A DNA stretch of 64,000 bases, taken from the NCBI RefSeq assembly GCF_014066305.1, contig NW_023501065.1, positions 496,001 to 560,000 on the forward strand. The letters run 5' to 3'. Within the stretch, counting starts at the first letter, position 1; each line of letters opens with the position of its first letter. A program made the translations under genes and the position numbers. The stretch comes from Letharia columbiana (Eukaryota; Ascomycota; Lecanoromycetes; Lecanorales; Parmeliaceae). The notes under the pieces are model-generated. The model had not been told where the DNA came from and ran no database searches. It saw only the letters and a list, made by a program, of their open reading frames with translations. Positions 1 through 12,035 of the stretch are shown piece by piece.

Positions 1-619
1 AATCCGCAAGGTCCACATTTGCAGGCTGAGCTGCTAAAGGCATAAAGTTGCCTTTCACCCCTAACTTGGCGTATTTTTCTCGAAAGAAAAACTTAGGCGG
101 CTCAGCTGCGGCGGGTTGTTCTGCATTACTGGCGACACTGTCCGAGCTCAGGCCAGTGTTGGATGAAAATGATGAAGATTGATTGAGAGGCGGCATCGTA
201 GGCGAGAAGGTAGTCGGCGAAGGATTTGGGGAGCCGTTGGCTCTCTGCTGGCTCGTATTGATATTTCCGGTGCCTTCGTTCTGACGATTGAAGCCTTGTC
301 GCCTGAGGTAGCGCACCAAAGTCAGTGAGCTAAACAATCCATCTTGATAGCGTAAGGAGATAGGTAGTTCTTGCTCTACACGACTCGTCTCTAACTGCAT
401 GAAGGAAGGGGAATACCGCAAGTCCACTGCATTGGTACGAAGATGTCCACTCGACGGCATAAGCTCTGTAACACGGAACACAGTACAGAAAGGCATTCTT
501 GGTGTAGCTGGGAAATAAGACAGGAAGAAGTGCGTGTGAGGTGCGGAAGGATCAAAGGAAAGCCAAGAGCAACACGGTCAAAAGCCACTACCAGGGAGCT
601 GAGGGTGATGCAGTGGCAT
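1..619 (-). CDS. Mob1/phocein-like protein, 5' part (runs off the window)
   Basis: Two exons are visible on the minus strand, 619-592 and 507-1, joined across an 84-nt intron (donor GTAGTG, pyrimidine-rich TTTCCCAG acceptor). The start ATG at 619-617 gives a product beginning MPLHHPQLPATPRMPF. About 178 residues are readable: a Ser/Gln-rich linker near residues 90-140, then KFFFREKYAKLGVKGNF and MPLAAQPANVDLAD. That last block resembles the start of the Mob/phocein domain, so a MOB3-like scaffold partner (STRIPAK or NDR-kinase type) is my best guess. The diagnostic part of the domain lies beyond position 1. The join is well supported because the frame stays open from the ATG to the edge; the family call is weaker and rests on recall. 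Confidence 0.55.
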
Positions 620-1331
620 GATGGTAGAAGTCGGGGGTGAGAAATTCAGTGACTCGCATGCGAAATAAATTCTGGTTGACCGCTGAGGCGACTAAGCAAG
701 TCTTCAAAGACAAGGTAAGACAGAAAATAATCCACGCCCAGCAGATCTTAACGCCTGCTTTCGTGATGAGACTTACATGTTACGGAGCCAAGAAGTCATC
801 ATGAGCAGGGGAGCCACTGCGTGTTTAGTTCTAATAACATTGACAATCCTGCAGTGATGTTGATAAAATTTCAGCTGCTTCAGCGATGAAGTGCGTCATT
901 TGACGATATATGTTGACAAGAAAAGAGAATGGATTCCCCTTCAGGGACAGATGAAATTGAACAAAGAACCTCGGAAGACACCCCTTGTTTGGTTAATGCT
1001 TTCCCCGGGAAGCGCCGCCTCGCTTGTGTTAGGTGAAACAGCTAGTTCCGGCGATCGGGAGAGGTATTATTCCGAGATCAATCCACCTCATTCCCCAAAT
1101 CCCAAAGTATTTACAGGATTACCACTTAAAACAGATCATCGGAGTTACATCTACATCATGTCACAAATACACCCTTCATTTTAAATCCTGGACCTTTGGA
1201 ACATCACCTACGGAGGGCGAGTGGAGATCAAACTTCTTCCATACAGTCACAAGCGATGAGCACCTAGCTACCTCGCCGAATCCTCCGGACTTTAAGTCTT
1301 TCAGCGCACGCAAATCATTGGACAGCCTGAA
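620..1331. other. Intergenic region between divergent genes
   Basis: This 0.7-kb stretch must hold the promoters of the Mob-like gene (left) and LEO1 (right). The small ORFs here overlap each other and show no family resemblance. I see no repeat or RNA gene. Confidence 0.6.
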
Positions 1332-2859
1332 ATGTCTGACGAACAGGATGTCAGTATAGCCAGTGATCAGGACCAAGTCGACGATCAGCTCAATAACGAG
1401 GATGATGGGGGCCTTTTTGGATCAGGATCAGAAGACGAGCAATCCGGGTGTGAAGCTTTTCTATACTACGATGAGACGGAGCTGACTTTTGTAATCTCAG
1501 TACCGAGAGTATTAGTAATAAACGTCGCAAACTCGATGACGCCGAGCTAGATTCTGGAGACGATGAAGGCAGACTCGATCGTGTTAAAGATGGCGTCAAT
1601 GGACACGGCAAGGAACAGGAGATGTACGATCGCTTGGCAAATATCTTGGATATCTCCATTGGCCGTCATCCTGTTCCGCAACCTAGTGACGGCGAGGTGT
1701 TTATTTTCACCCATGCTTGGTCTACCCAACGGTAAAAATATCGTACTAATACTTGCAATAGCTCTATCTGCTTCAATTACCCAATTTCATTGGCATCAGT
1801 CCAGAAGGCTTCACATTGAAGAACTTCAAACCTCCGACCACCGATCATCACTCTTCCGATCCGCCTTCGTCCACGTTCTCAGCGTATCAGACATCCAACA
1901 ACACCATACGCTGGAAACACTCACCTAGCGACCCAGAGAAGACCCAATCTAATGCACGAGTTCTCCGCTGGTCCGATGGTTCATTGACCCTTCAGCTCGC
2001 ATCAAACCCTCGCGAGCAATTCGAACTCGCTGCAAAGCCCCTCACACAACCACAAAGCAATCCAATCAAGCCCACCCCAACATCTGTGAACCGTAATCGT
2101 AACCAGGGTCCGGTGCCCTACAACTCCCGTCTTGATTCTCATACCTATCTCGCTGCCCCTCACGAATTTGGCGAGATTGTCCGCCTCACAAATCACATCA
2201 CCGCGTCGCTAGCGGTCCAATCTTCGGCGGATCAAGACGACGAGGCGCTAGCGCGCCTTCAGCAATCTTTAGCCGCTGCGCAGAAAGGCAACAAGAACAC
2301 TTCGGATGGCGGCTTGGCAGTTATCAGCATCAATGAAGATCCGGAACTTGCAAAGAAAAGGGCTGAATTAGCTGAAAAGGAGAAGTCAAAAATGCAGCGC
2401 CGCATGCAGGTACAGCAAGACCGAGAATCTACTCGGAACAGTAATGTTCTCAAGCGCTCGGGCTTACGCACGGGTGGAATGGGCGCTGGCCTTACCATTG
2501 GCGGTTTGGAAGATGACGACGGCATGGCCACTACGAAAGGAAGGACCGGCAAGTCGAAGAGTCGGAAGTCAAGACGTCGCAATAGCGAGTACAGCGAGGA
2601 TGAAGAGGACTTCCGAGGCAGAGGGCGCACAAGGGAGGACGAGTATGACGAGGAAGATGGGTTTTTGGTGGGAAGTGATGTGGAGCCGGAAGTTGGCGAG
2701 GAGAGTGAGGAGAGTGAGGAGGATATTGACATGGGCGATGATGGGGACGAGGAGGATGGGGAGGAAAAGAAACCAAAGAAGAGAAACAGTGAAGAGGTCG
2801 CTGGGGGGAGGGTAAAGAGAAGAAGGGTAATCGAGGATGAGGATGAGGACGAGGAATAA
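1332..2859 (+). CDS. LEO1: RNA polymerase-associated protein LEO1 (Paf1 complex)
   Basis: Three exons, 1332-1447, 1501-1696 and 1762-2859, give a 469-residue protein with exact frame closure. Leo1 is a subunit of the Paf1 complex, which travels with RNA polymerase II and promotes histone modification during elongation. The N-terminus is acidic (residues 1-60). The conserved core starts with LYLLQLPNFIGISPEGF at the third exon and continues through the IRWKHS and ARVLRWSDGSLTLQLAS blocks to the SHTYLAA block. The C-terminus is the usual Leo1 tail of Lys/Arg and Asp/Glu runs, ending EDEDEDEE. The intron at 1697-1761 was chosen because it restores the family motif GE-LYLLQLPNF. Long antisense ORFs opposite the acidic tail are shadows of its codon bias. 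Confidence 0.9.
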
Positions 2860-3202
2860 AAGTGGGTCGCACCTGCTATTATAATGAAACGCTGCTCTTC
2901 ATGAGGCTTGGAATAGTGGTTTAGAACATCTCATACATGACGCATAACATAGAGGTCGTTTTAGGTCGGTTGAAAAAGCAAGCCCGAGCAGGCATGGGTC
3001 TCAGGCCGGTCAAGTGTCTTAGATACCCGCAAGATATAGGACGTGCGAAGCTTTCTCCATTGTTTTATGGAATGACTGGCTTCTCGTCGGCTTTCGAGAG
3101 GGTTAATATTGCCCATTTAAAACCCTTTTCAAGTGGTGAAGAAGTCACACTGCTGCCGAGGGACGATGTTTCTACACCTCAGCCAGTGTCTGGCGCTATA
3201 CC
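2860..3202. other. Intergenic, nothing recognised
   Basis: The downstream region of LEO1 contains only short overlapping ORFs. No motif or repeat stands out. Confidence 0.5.
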
Positions 3203-5187
3203 ATGAGCTCTGTCCTGCCCACAGAATACCTCTCCAACGCAGACATTGCCAGATGGGACAATACCATGGTGTGTATACTATGGGAGCGAATTTCTCTCCA
3301 TTACGGATCCGGACCACCGTTTGAGTTGCAAGACCTGGTTCGGGAGCAAAATGCTTTGGATACGCGTTTGAGCTCTCCCATTGCTCGGTGTCCTACCTTG
3401 AAGAAGCAGTATCGATTCCGAATAATTTATCGGAGGCCTTCAATTTCTTCGATGATGATGTCGATGCTATCCTGCTCCAGACTCGCTTATTGAGTTGTCC
3501 TACGACCTCGCCGTAGGAGGTAGTTGCAGATACAACGCCAGCGCCAACACTGAGGATATCGTGGGATACGAATAGGTATGCATGGTCCAATACTGTTGCT
3601 CTTCTGCCCTTCATAGCTCCGTCAGCCGCAACCCTAAGGGTGACTTTACATGGAACCCAGAATGGACTATAGAGGATGCTTGCGCTTTCAATACTTGTCA
3701 GCAATCGAACACAGGCAATCCGGAATTGGGAGGGATAGGGCCGCGTCCTTCTCGTTCTCACAATGCGGAAGGGAAGATCATGCTAATGTTCCTTCAAGAT
3801 TGTCGTCGCATACTTTATCGAAGCGCCTCTTTTAGCCCTCGGCCTGGTAATGTTTGGCATCAAAATCATTACCGATTATGTGACGCGTAGGCGCAGTATA
3901 AGGCACAACGAGAAATGCTCGAGGCACACGAAGCGGCTACACTAGCGAGTACCGGCGTTTTCCTGGACAGGTCCGTCTACTTCGCACTTTCCATCTGTTT
4001 CGCAGCCATCATTTTCAACTATCGAGACAAGCCTCTCCTGTATGAAGACAGTACGTATCATTAGATTTTCAGTTTCCTCTCCCGATGCAAACTTTGAGTC
4101 TTGCGTTATGCCAGGGTATTATTTACCCCGGAGACATGTTTCTAAAGTCGAACGCTCTTCTTGGAGAGGTTACGCTGATTCTGGATTTCCACTTAGAGCT
4201 TGGTCAAGCCTCGACACTGCTTACAATCAACGCGCCTGGCGATTCTGCTTCTATTGTACACTTGCGTTGATAGAACTGATTGCCGGACTTTACTCGTTGT
4301 GGTTGCAGCACTCATGACCTTTACCATCCAATTCCTATTCCGGAAAGCGCAAAGTTTCAACGTTGGCGCGGGCCTTGGCAGCAATCTGTGTCTGAACTGG
4401 TACTCCTTTGTGAAACAGGGTTTTGAAGGTGAGTCTACCTTTTGGTGTGGTTTTCCTCCAACGCCTACCGCATTTCGAGACGTTATGTATATCTTGAGAG
4501 TATTTGTACTCCTCTGGCACTTTCGCGCCTCAAATACTGACCTAGAGAAGGATTGCTGGCCCAGCAATCTTGAAGACCACTTCGTTTGTCAAGGCGATAT
4601 GGGCAGGCTTTGTGGTTTTGTTCTTTATGGGCCACTTCGTTCCCTGACAAAATCTCGAGCCAAGGCCACGTTGGAGGTTTGGAATGCCCAGAAAAGTACA
4701 ACGGCAATGAGAGGGAATTATGGCATCGCGGTCGATTTCTTGGGGGAAAAATATGCGGCTCCTCTCAACATTGACCCTGACGGTCGCCGATCGCTGACGT
4801 TTCTTAGTCTCACATCTCTGCGGTTTCCTGTACAGCCAGAGGGCGAAGGTCTCTTGGGGGAGTCTTGCGGCCTCCTTGCTTGCAGCTTACGCCCTGTTTG
4901 ACTCCTACTACGGCATTAGATTCTTTTGGTACCTATGTAATCAGGAAAAGGACATTTTCTCAAACGACACGGAGAGCGAATGGGCTTACGGTCAGATCGT
5001 CGCGGTCTTTGTTTGGGTGCCAGTGCTTGTCGAGTATATCTATGTTCTGGGATGGGGACTGAGGTTCTGGGGGAAGTCCGAAGCTAGAGAGCAAATGACA
5101 GAAAGTTGTATCACGCACAGATATGCCAAGGTTAACCAAGAGCAGGTTGTGACCAAGATGGAGAGACATGGGCTACGCTCAGATTAA
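3203..5187 (+). pseudogene. Decayed gene for a polytopic fungal membrane protein
   Basis: Fragments of one multi-pass protein appear in order but in different frames. These are MSSVLPTEYLSNADIARWDN at the start, NNLSEAFNFFDDDVDAILLQ, LSYDLAVGGSCRYNAS, WTIEDACAFNTCQQSNTGNP, VVAYFIEAPLLALGLVMFG, STGVFLDRSVYFALSICF, and a final exon with AAYALFDSYYGIRFFWYL and EWAYGQIVAVFVWVPVL ending at 5187. Some joins can be introns. Others cannot: near 3487, 3575, 3745, 3808 and 3895 the frame changes within a few bases and no GT-AG pair fits. The fragments resemble a family of uncharacterised fungal integral membrane proteins. The likeliest reading is a pseudogene with several indels; an unusual multi-exon gene cannot be excluded. 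No function is assigned. Confidence 0.5.
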
Positions 5188-6714
5188 ATCTGCTCAATGG
5201 AGAGGAAGCTTTGGGTAAGGTCTTTGGTCCCATAGCTAGACATCCTTTTGAGCAATTGCCAATAATGTGACTTGCTTGTTTGTTTGTTTGTTATTTGTTT
5301 GTTATGTTAATTATACTGCGGGACAGGCGTCAAAGCCTAGAGCAGTGTGTACTCCTACCGCTACCTAGTTACAATTAACATCATTGAGTATAGACCTTCC
5401 TACACCGTATTCACGATCAACAACTATCGGCCGTAGTTCACCGTTATTAACCCCTTAGAGGACTAACCACGCGAGAGACATAGGAATTACTCTAGATATA
5501 GAGAACTCGAAGGAAGGCGATTATCGGTATAATACCAGCACTATCTCTATCTTTTCTCACGTATAGTATAGTAGCTAGCTCTTCCCCTCTTGCAGGTATA
5601 GCCATAGCCAGCTTTATTCATTCATCTCATATAATCGTAGATCGAGCTCCTTCGATCAGACGACCCTTTAGATATTCGCGCCACGTGGTCTCTCACGTAC
5701 CTAATCTACGGTTTCCAGCCGTAGTACGGCGCACTAAGTTCCGTGGAAGTTCCTTCGTATTCCCCTCAAAATGATATCATAATGTATGAGTGCAATGTGA
5801 ATTCGTAGATAACAGTTGTCATGTGTCGACGCGTGTCTCCTGGAATCGACGACGTGTCCCTGTAGGATTCGAACCTACACTATAGCTGTATAAAGCACAG
5901 GTCTACAGCACCAATAGCAGTGTGTGTCGAACACCACTGTCGGGCCAATAATGTACTTGAATCTTCAACCCGAGGAGTTTACGGTACCTGAGGCAAGGCT
6001 GGGCATCAAGGGCCAGGGCCACTATTCTAGCTCCCGCTCTAGCGCGCTCGGGATTTTTTCTACCCACAAAGGACGTCCCAAGTTCGCTTTGTTCTTGTTT
6101 TCTCATCATCAGTAGTAAAATTAATTTTTACAATCTGGGAGCTCCGCTTCGGCGGCTTGCTGAGGGTCATCCCGGTGAGCTTCTTATGAAGTTCCCATCT
6201 GGTTGGGCTTCCGTTCCCGGCTCCCTTGAGTGATGGCTTCTGCCAGGCCTTGGTTCTTTCCTACCAGTCGCGTCGTGTCTTAGAGGGGCGGGGCTGTGGA
6301 ATCGATGCTACATACACCTTTGCTTTAGCAAGAGCTTGAAGAGTGGCATGTCTGAGGACTGTGGATATGGGGACGTGGATCAACAGATAGTGGGAAATGG
6401 GTGGTTCGCAAAGGGATGAAAGGCTGGAGGGAGTGGGTAGGGAAATGGTGCGAGGTTCGGCCAAAGAGGTGATGGCCACACCTCAGTATAGCGCTGCATC
6501 TATCTCTTCCTGCATTCAACCCTGATAAAACGTCGCTATTGCGACATGTCATCCCAGGTAGTAATAGTTGTGAGAACCTAAGGGGATAATGTTTTTTTTC
6601 AAGCATCTGCCATACACTGAGACGGCTTGTCACGCAATGCAAATTTTCGTATCTATGGCTTGAGTGCTAAGGAGTACAACACGAGATGCCTCCCCATATT
6701 GCAACGATCAGTAT
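5188..6714. other. Intergenic region rich in degenerate sequence
   Basis: No convincing gene is present. A short TTTG-rich tract lies at about 5277-5305. The stretch 5305-5380 begins TGTTAATTA and ends AATTAACA, like a short LTR remnant. From about 5440 to 5620 TA dinucleotides are common, as in old RIP-mutated repeats. A T-arm-like motif lies at 5855-5915 (separate entry). The remainder, 6120-6714, shows nothing I recognise. Confidence 0.4.
5855..5915 (-). repeat. tRNA-like fragment (perfect T-arm, poor remainder)
   Basis: On the minus strand a perfect T-arm (GTAGG-TTCGAAT-CCTAC) is followed by AGGGACA. No matching 5' acceptor strand is found. The only anticodon-like stem would show TTT in an irregular loop lacking the usual T33. 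It is more likely a tRNA-derived repeat or pseudo-tRNA than a working gene. Confidence 0.3.
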
Positions 6715-7603
6715 CTAGTACAACCGCTTGGGCGGCGACATAGACGCCTTAATGGTCAAGCTGCCCACGTTCTGCCATCCCTTCTTCAATAGACTGACCA
6801 AGTAGTTGATAGCCAACATGATGTTCGAGATCAGCTCGTCCTCCGTCATGCCCACATTGCCAACAGCGACACCCAAGCAGAGCACCTTCTTCAACTGAAA
6901 CTTGATCGTGGACTTGACCTCAGTGATCTTTGCGTTCAGGTCTTCGTTATGCGAGATTGGGGTGGGGAATTTGCCAGCTGGCGTTAGGTTAGCGTAAGTC
7001 GGCTCTGTGCTGATAAGGAAGTATACCCTTGGATAAACCGGGGCCCAAGAGACGAGGAATCTGTTTGATCAGAGTGTCACTGGAAATGAAGCTATCGTAT
7101 TTCCGAGCCAGTTTTTTGATGAGCTTTTTGTTCTTGTTTAGCTTCTTCAAGTCATCTGAGGACATGGCGTCCACGCCGTGATGCTTGGCTCGGTCAATGT
7201 CGTGCTGGTCACCCAAGACGCTGTTCGTAGTGGCTTCGTCAGTCTCCGTTGTAGTCCATTCTAGGGTTTTTGGGTAGACCGCATACCAGATGCTCATATT
7301 TGGTCGTGGAATAGATGGCAGCTTAATGGTGCCTGAGAAACGCTTGTCACGCTGAGGATCATAGTTCTTAAGACCGATCTTTGAAACGTCAGCAGTTGGA
7401 GATTGCAGGAGAACAGGAGGGCAGCTACTTGAAGTTCGACGGTCTCCCTATGGATACAAGTTAGCTTTGCTGCCGTGAAAAGCACCGTAAGCACTCCTAG
7501 TAGAGGGTGTCACATACAAGAAGTTTCTCTTCTTCTCATCAAGAGAGTAAGCAAGGAGGGATTGCACATTCGTGCGCACACCGGCGACCGTAATTTTACT
7601 CAT
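6715..7603 (-). CDS. RPL10A: 60S ribosomal protein L10a (uL1)
   Basis: Five exons on the minus strand (7603-7518, 7447-7429, 7378-7287, 7220-7027, 6977-6715) give exactly 217 residues, the usual length of eukaryotic L10a. It forms part of the L1 stalk of the large subunit, which moves deacylated tRNA out of the E site. The protein begins [14 protein letters not shown], has the typical block [20 protein letters not shown], and ends SMSPPKRLY. Exon 2 is only 19 nt (ETVELQ plus a split codon). All four introns are short (49-70 nt) and none carries the introner core. The gene is divergent from the CorA-like gene across 0.66 kb. Confidence 0.96.
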
Positions 7604-8266
7604 GATTGAGACAGTCTTCCAGAAGAATTAAGTGAGGAGTTCTTATGGTGAGGATTTTGCGCGTTGATGTTGTTGGAGTGAGTCAAGGAAGTAGATTCAC
7701 TTGCAGGGCTCGAAATTACCAGGATCTTTTGTGTGGCGAGCCCGTTCTCCAGCCTTGGCGCACAGCCCAAGAACCGCGAGGAACCCTAGGGCCACGATTA
7801 GCGACTAAAGTAGGTAAAGAATCCCCCGAGTCTTTCTTTCTACACCAACACGTCTTGCTCTACAGTTTGCAAGTCATTTCAAGCAATCGATATTTTGCGT
7901 AGATTTGCTGACGATTGCATTCGATATTGGGGCTATGCTATCGGTTGGAGATTGGGAAACCTGCACCTCGGGCAATCGTTTCTTTCAGCCTCGTCGGTAA
8001 GCGCCTTGGTGGCGTGGACTGTGACCTCCCATCTTGGTGCCATCTTGAGAACAGGTCACCTCTACTTACATCACAGGCACCAGCAAGCCTGATGGAGACA
8101 ACAAGCACGCGACCAGACTCTTTGTCATTAAATCTTCTCGTCATCATTTCGTTTGCTATATAACTGAAGATGCGTGCGGTGATTTCTGCTTTAGATTTCT
8201 AAGCTACAGTTGAATTCCTCTGCAAGACTGTTTTTACCGTCCATATGTCCAAGCATCAGTGTCTTG
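7604..8266. other. Shared promoter region of divergent genes
   Basis: The region between the L10a and CorA-like starts contains no gene I can support. Small ORFs of 65-85 codons overlap in several frames without recognisable content. Confidence 0.5.
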
Positions 8267-10633
8267 ATGAGCGAAATTTCTAAGATGATTGGTGCTTCCT
8301 CACTTCCAGAATTTGATGATTTCGATGATGGAAAAGTATATGAAAGATGCCATAAAGCTGCCGCACGTGGAGACACCAGAAATTTCGTGATCGAGTTTGA
8401 TAGCACCAAAGCATACGCGGCTCACAATCTGAACGACGCCTCTGTGAAACAGCTTTTACAGCTCGAGGTAATTGATTTTGCCTATAACATCCCCGCGATC
8501 GAAGGAGACGCGGGATATATACAATTTTGTTCAAACTTTGAAGGCTGACCTTTACCAAAAACCAGCGAGCAAAGCATTCAAGTGCGAGATGGATGTATGT
8601 CAACTCTCTACTTTAACCTCTTCAGTACATACTGACTGTGCATCAAGCAACATCTGGGCCCCAGAACAACAAAAGGAAGTGGTGTCGGTGCGTTCTGACC
8701 TTCCGACTGCACGTTATCTCATTGATCCCATATCCAGGCATTGGCAGAACATTACAACTTTTCGCCTCGGCTCCGTGGTATCATGAGCTCCGATCATTCT
8801 ACGATTGCCCAAGTAGCGCCCGCGACTCCTCATCGTCGTGTCCTCTCGCGAGGCAAGAAGCCCGACATGGAGCGCAAATCAGTCGAGTCGCAATCGCTCG
8901 ATCTCGAGAAAGATGGAATGGCGGTTCCCACTTCCCTCCGTCCCCCCATGCTTGATCTGAGCCATTACAGATTGGTGGAAGAAGTGTGGCATTATTGCTC
9001 CATAGATTGGAGCAATAAATGTACGGGAACACTAGGTCCTTGAAAACCTGACTGACAGCTTGAATAGATCTCTGTATTGGCTACAATTCGCTTTCTGACA
9101 CGAGAGCGGATTCGGAATACCGAAGTACTCAAACTTATGAAGACGATTCTGAGTCAACCGAGCATGTAAAAGATAAGCCTAAAGGAATAAGAACGTGGAC
9201 TTGGGTATGTAGACTTTCGGAGCAATTCTTGTTGTTGTGGACCACTCTCCGAGTGGTGAGACATGTTCTGCGAGCAAAAGGCTTTCCGGTCCCACTGCTC
9301 GGATTATTGCTATGAAGAAGGAATGCTGACTCTGAAGTCTTATAGTTGGTGTTGTGTGATGACGGTGAGCCTTTTCGTAGATTGTTTTCACTTGTTACAA
9401 TGCCCTGTTTCCAAAGGATTCCTACCTTCACCAGACTCTGCCTTCATTGTTCGGGCCTGTTACCGATTTGCAGAAGTCATAGACACTGATTAGCACCCTC
9501 AGGCACCGTAATTTCAATATATGAGAATCCTTTCCTCGGCCCCCTTGGGGGCATGACGGGAAATGAACAACCACTTTTGAACGTCATCAGGCGTAATCTT
9601 CTGAACGTCTTCATGCAGCTATCCGAAGTCAACGACGGGCGCAGGAAGACCAATCCTATCAATACGCTTGATATCAGACCAAGCCTCGGCTCCAATCAAT
9701 CAAGTGACATAACAATAGCAGATTCCCCTAGTTTGCTGTTCTACTACCTCTTTGACGATTGGTATACGAGCTATGCCTTGGTAGCCAAGAGTGAGCACCA
9801 ATACGCAATGGAACTCGAAAAGCTTGTACGTCCTTGCCAGTCCCTAGAGTACTGGCCGGTACTAATTAAACGGGAAGCGCGAAAATATGTTCACCAAGCC
9901 TCAAGTTCCTCTAATTCAGAGATTACACCAATACGGGCGGGAACTTGCCGTCTTAAAGCGTATGTATCAGAGCTATGCGCTCATCATTGAACGCATATTA
10001 GACAGACAAAAGCCCTTACACTCAAGCACCGGAGACCCATCGAGTGTGAGGGACAACCATGGCGAGGCTTTGATATCAGAAGGGCAAGTCACATCCAAGA
10101 TCCAAACTTTCGGTGCTCCTCTGTCTTCGGCCGCCACTGTGCGCTTCGAACGTCTGCGCGATAGAATCAACCTCTACGCCCTCAGCGAAATACAAGAATG
10201 CCTTGACGAAAAGGACTCTCTGGTCTTTCTGGTACATTGGTCCCCTCTTCCGCTTAAGGCTACTATTCCTGAGTTATGCTAACGATCGAACCCTCAGAAC
10301 TTCAATCTGATAACGCTCAAAGAATCTCAAGCGGTCGAGCGCCTTACACGCATCACCATTCTCCTTGCCAAAGTCACTATTCTCTTCATGCCTGTTTCAC
10401 TCATGACCGCTTACTTCTCGACGCAACTGAGCGATCTCGCCAATCTCTACACCATTAAGACTTACTGGATATGCTTCGTGGTAATTATGTCATTGAGTTT
10501 TGTGGGTCTGGCGTTGTTTGGTGTAGCAAGTGGGACGTTGGAGGGGAAGCCGATCTATCGCAGCTTCACGCAGACTATGGTAGATGCAGGGAGAGGCAAG
10601 TGGAAAGCGAGAAGAGAGAGGAAAGATCGCTAA
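8267..10633 (+). CDS. CorA-like divalent-metal transporter family protein
   Basis: Nine exons (8267-8467, 8566-8594, 8648-8687, 8738-9020, 9068-9204, 9346-9364, 9503-9825, 9878-10231, 10298-10633) join to 573 residues with every phase matching. The family is the fungal branch of CorA/ZntB Mg2+ and Zn2+ transporters. Support comes from the block INIWAPEQQKEVVS-ALAEHYNFSPRLRGIM, the VISIYENPF and RRNLLNVFMQLS segments, and a C-terminal pair of membrane helices around LLAKVTILFMPVSLMTAYFS and TYWICFVVIMSLSFVGLALF. The canonical GMN signature of bacterial CorA is not visible. Exons 2 and 6 are tiny (29 and 19 nt). The start was taken at ATG 8267, since the upstream open frame begins with TTG. The intron at 9205-9345 is an introner-like element. 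Confidence 0.8.
9205..9345 (+). mobile_element. Introner-like intron in the CorA-like gene (141 nt)
   Basis: It starts GTATGT and holds a variant of the shared core, GAGACATGTTCTGCGAGC, at about 9256. Near its end it has GAATGCTGACTCTGAAG, matching the 3' motif of the other long introns here. The next intron (9365-9502, 138 nt) may be a more diverged copy. Confidence 0.6.
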
Positions 10634-12035
10634 ATGGGCGTGTATCATATCGGAGCTCGGAGTATCATTATTAGTATCCACTTGTAATATGAGGATGTCT
10701 CAGCCTATGCATTTGCCTAATCTTCAACGTGGGAGGGTAATGAGATTGCACTCGTGATGGTTAAATTCGAAGAGCTTTTATTAGACCAGCACCACCAGGG
10801 TGAACTGTGCACTCTTGTCGAAGGTCTTCGCAAAATGAAGCAATTGATGATGTTGTTATTCCCCCAACAAGTCGAGACTGCATGAAATCTCATTGGGGGC
10901 AAAGGAGTGGAGCGGTCCCTCGCAGACGTGGTTGCTACAATAAATTACATCACTTGGGTACCTGGAGTACTCCGTATCCTTGCCGCACTAAGTTCGCATT
11001 CGCAAAGCTCATTACCTCTATTAGGATAGCCCAATAATGTCATGATGTCAGTGTAATTAAATCACCTGGGATCGAGGGCTGCCAGACGCCGCTGGTTGCT
11101 GTTGGAATAATCATTGCGCACATCTCTTCGCCGTTCGAACCAGCTTATCATTCTTCCACGGGGAAAGAGGAAGATCATTGATCTGATCATTTGCATGGCC
11201 CAGAGAATGGTGTTGCAGCAGTCGTATTCGCGATCTCGGAGGTGATCCCGTTGCTAAGGGTGAGATATCCGTAAAGTGTGGGTTAGTGTACATGTACTTA
11301 CTAGTGCTTACAGCAGTTAGCGCTAGATCCTAGCCTCCCTTTTAGTGGTGGTGCTCCGGGGAAGAAGATCGACCTTTCTTCTCCTAACCGAGGATACTAA
11401 GGTAGATATGTCTTCCTGCTTACATGTACGGATACACCGTTTCATGCGTTCGAGACAGCTATTGACTTGACCAGCTGCAACGGGTCTTTTTGTGTTGTCT
11501 CGCCAATAATTTTGAAGCAGCCATGATTGAATCATGACCTTGGTGACTTTAGTCTAATACTTTCTCCTGAAATCCGCGTACCAGACTGACGTTAAGATCT
11601 GTTGAGTGAAACGCGGCAAAGCGCGCTACCTCCTTAGTGTGCATAGCTGGTTCATAAAGTAGCAATTTGGATCTTAGGATGGCAAATTGTGCCGCCTGTA
11701 AATAACAATTGCCTCTATTATTCTTCCTCTCCTTTGCAACACTGCTCTTCAATCACTGTTCATCAATCACTGTTTATCAACGACTGCTCTTTCCCCCATC
11801 AATATCCGTTCATCATCCACTGCTCCTTTCCCACTTGCATATCTTGTTTAGACTCTCGCTAGTAAGTGCTTGTGGCCCGCCGCCATCACTACTTCTTCAC
11901 CCCAACATCTCCACCCTCGCCCATTGTACACATTCTATTAGAAACCACCGACCCCCTCTTCTACACGTTGCATCCTCTGACACACAATTCACAGTCAGCA
12001 TATTAGCATCTTCGACTCACCACAAGTAATCAGAC
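10634..12035. other. Intergenic; pyrimidine-rich region before the SOD-like gene
   Basis: No gene is supported in 10634-11700. From about 11700 to 11870 the plus strand is strongly C/T-rich, with imperfect copies of CAATCACTGTTCATC. CT-rich tracts are common in promoters and 5' leaders of strongly expressed fungal genes, so this is probably the promoter of the gene starting at 12036. Confidence 0.45.

Noticed and set aside
2259..2872. Long minus-strand ORFs (up to 157 codons) opposite LEO1
   Set aside because: They are Ser/Pro-rich shadows of the acidic, low-complexity LEO1 tail and have no features of their own.
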